Positions 13,656 through 14,194 of a stretch of 14,194 nt of DNA are shown here, piece after piece. Numbering within the stretch: position 1 is the first letter of the stretch; each line of letters opens with the position of its first letter. This DNA is from Leptolinea sp. UBA5366. Its GTDB lineage: Bacteria; Chloroflexota; Anaerolineae; Anaerolineales; Anaerolineaceae. The position numbers and the translations under genes are program-made. The notes under the pieces are model-generated. The model worked only from the letters and a program-made list of their open reading frames with translations, was not told the DNA's origin and searched no databases. The stretch is from NCBI GenBank assembly GCA_002407845.1, contig DHPK01000022.1:27080-41273 (forward strand), given 5' to 3'.

Positions 13656-14194
13656 TTATCCTGTCACTTTATTATGACTGATTCTGTTTGCGAATGCTGT
13701 GATCGCGAAGGAAACAGCCAGTGCAATCAACATGCAAATTAAGAAATTCAGTGCATTTCCTTCATTCGCAAGACCTGGTGCAACGATTGAAGGAACATAA
13801 GCGGTGCCTTTTACATCAAACAAGCCGACAAATGCACCTGAAACGGCTGCTGCGACCAGTGCACCCGCAAAAACAATTTTATCTGCGAACATAAAGGGGT
13901 AAGCCGCTTCAACAAATGTTCCAAATCCAATATTGATCAGAAATCCTGGAAGCGCTGCAGCAGCATCGCCTTTTTGCCTCGGGAAAATAACATTGGCGAG
14001 CGTTATGCCAGCTGATACCATGACCAGTCCTGTCATGTCGATTGCTCCAAGAAAACTAAATCCAGTGCTTTCCATTTCAAGCAGCACGATTGGCAGAATT
14101 GCCGCATGATAGACACCGCCGATGATCGAAGGCCAAATTAAGAGCCCGGCAACTGCACCGGCAAGAATTGGACTATATGTCAGTGCTGCTTCGA
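13656..14194 (-). CDS. PTS sugar permease, EIIC component (partial, C-terminal part)
   Basis: The frame is open to the window edge, giving 178 residues that lack the true N-terminus. It is strongly hydrophobic, with several TM segments. The segment AGAVAGLLIWPSIIGGVYH followed by PIVLLEMESTGFSFLG and later FGTFVEAAYPFMFADK corresponds to the core of glucose- and fructose-superfamily EIIC permeases, where a conserved acidic motif (ITEPAI or ITEGAIPF) contacts the sugar; here it reads FVEAAYPF. The protein would carry a sugar inward with phosphorylation. No EIIB domain follows at the C-terminus (NRISHNKVTG), so EIIB/EIIA must be elsewhere, perhaps upstream outside the window. It precedes the TIM-barrel gene by 9 bases. 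Confidence 0.75.
   Translation of the reverse strand, partial: EAALTYSPILAGAVAGLLIWPSIIGGVYHAAILPIVLLEMESTGFSFLGAIDMTGLVMVSAGITLANVIFPRQKGDAAAALPGFLINIGFGTFVEAAYPFMFADKIVFAGALVAAAVSGAFVGLFDVKGTAYVPSIVAPGLANEGNALNFLICMLIALAVSFAITAFANRISHNKVTG

Overview
The window reads as chromosomal DNA of an anaerobic, fermentative bacterium, most likely of the Chloroflexota, class Anaerolineae. This is an inference from the kinds of proteins present: lipoproteins and secreted proteins with Pro/Thr stalks, an NBR1-Ig-like lipoprotein, C39-like secreted proteins, a stand-alone Imm-5-like protein and a MurJ of unusual type. No rRNA, tRNA, CRISPR array, insertion sequence or attachment site was seen.

Layout. 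Bases 1-133 are the 3' end of an unidentified gene, followed on the same strand by an FAD-dependent amine-oxidase-like oxidoreductase (163-1749). It meets, tail to tail, a MurJ-family flippase on the minus strand (1753-3321). A divergent promoter region separates murJ from a small two-TM protein (3435-3839). That gene runs tail to tail into an overlapping pair of paralogous exported proteins with Pro/Thr stalks (3843-5335, minus). After a non-coding stretch of about 240 bases come a ZIP metal transporter, an Imm-5-like protein and a TrmA/RlmD-like protein whose catalytic motifs are lost (5588-8284, all minus). A shared AT-rich promoter core near 8330 separates these from a C39-like lipoprotein (8371-9162, plus). 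That gene ends 5 bases from a second C39-like secreted protein, which lies behind an NBR1-Ig-like lipoprotein in a two-gene minus-strand unit (9168-10676). A terminator separates this unit from recA (10757-11851), whose promoter carries a LexA-type box between its -35 and -10.

From about 11950 to the end the base composition drops. This part holds a GntR/UTRA regulator, a perfect 16-bp inverted repeat, a TIM-barrel enzyme with a phosphate-binding C-terminal motif, and the C-terminal part of a PTS EIIC permease, all on the minus strand. Together they look like a self-contained sugar uptake and catabolism operon with its own repressor or activator. I cannot name its substrate.

The most notable points are: the TrmA/RlmD-like protein without its nucleophilic cysteine; a MurJ-family protein lacking the four arginines known as essential in E. 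coli MurJ; several TATAAT-like boxes 6-9 bases before start codons without Shine-Dalgarno sequences, suggesting leaderless transcripts; the SOS box of recA; and the sugar operon with an unrecognised TIM-barrel enzyme.
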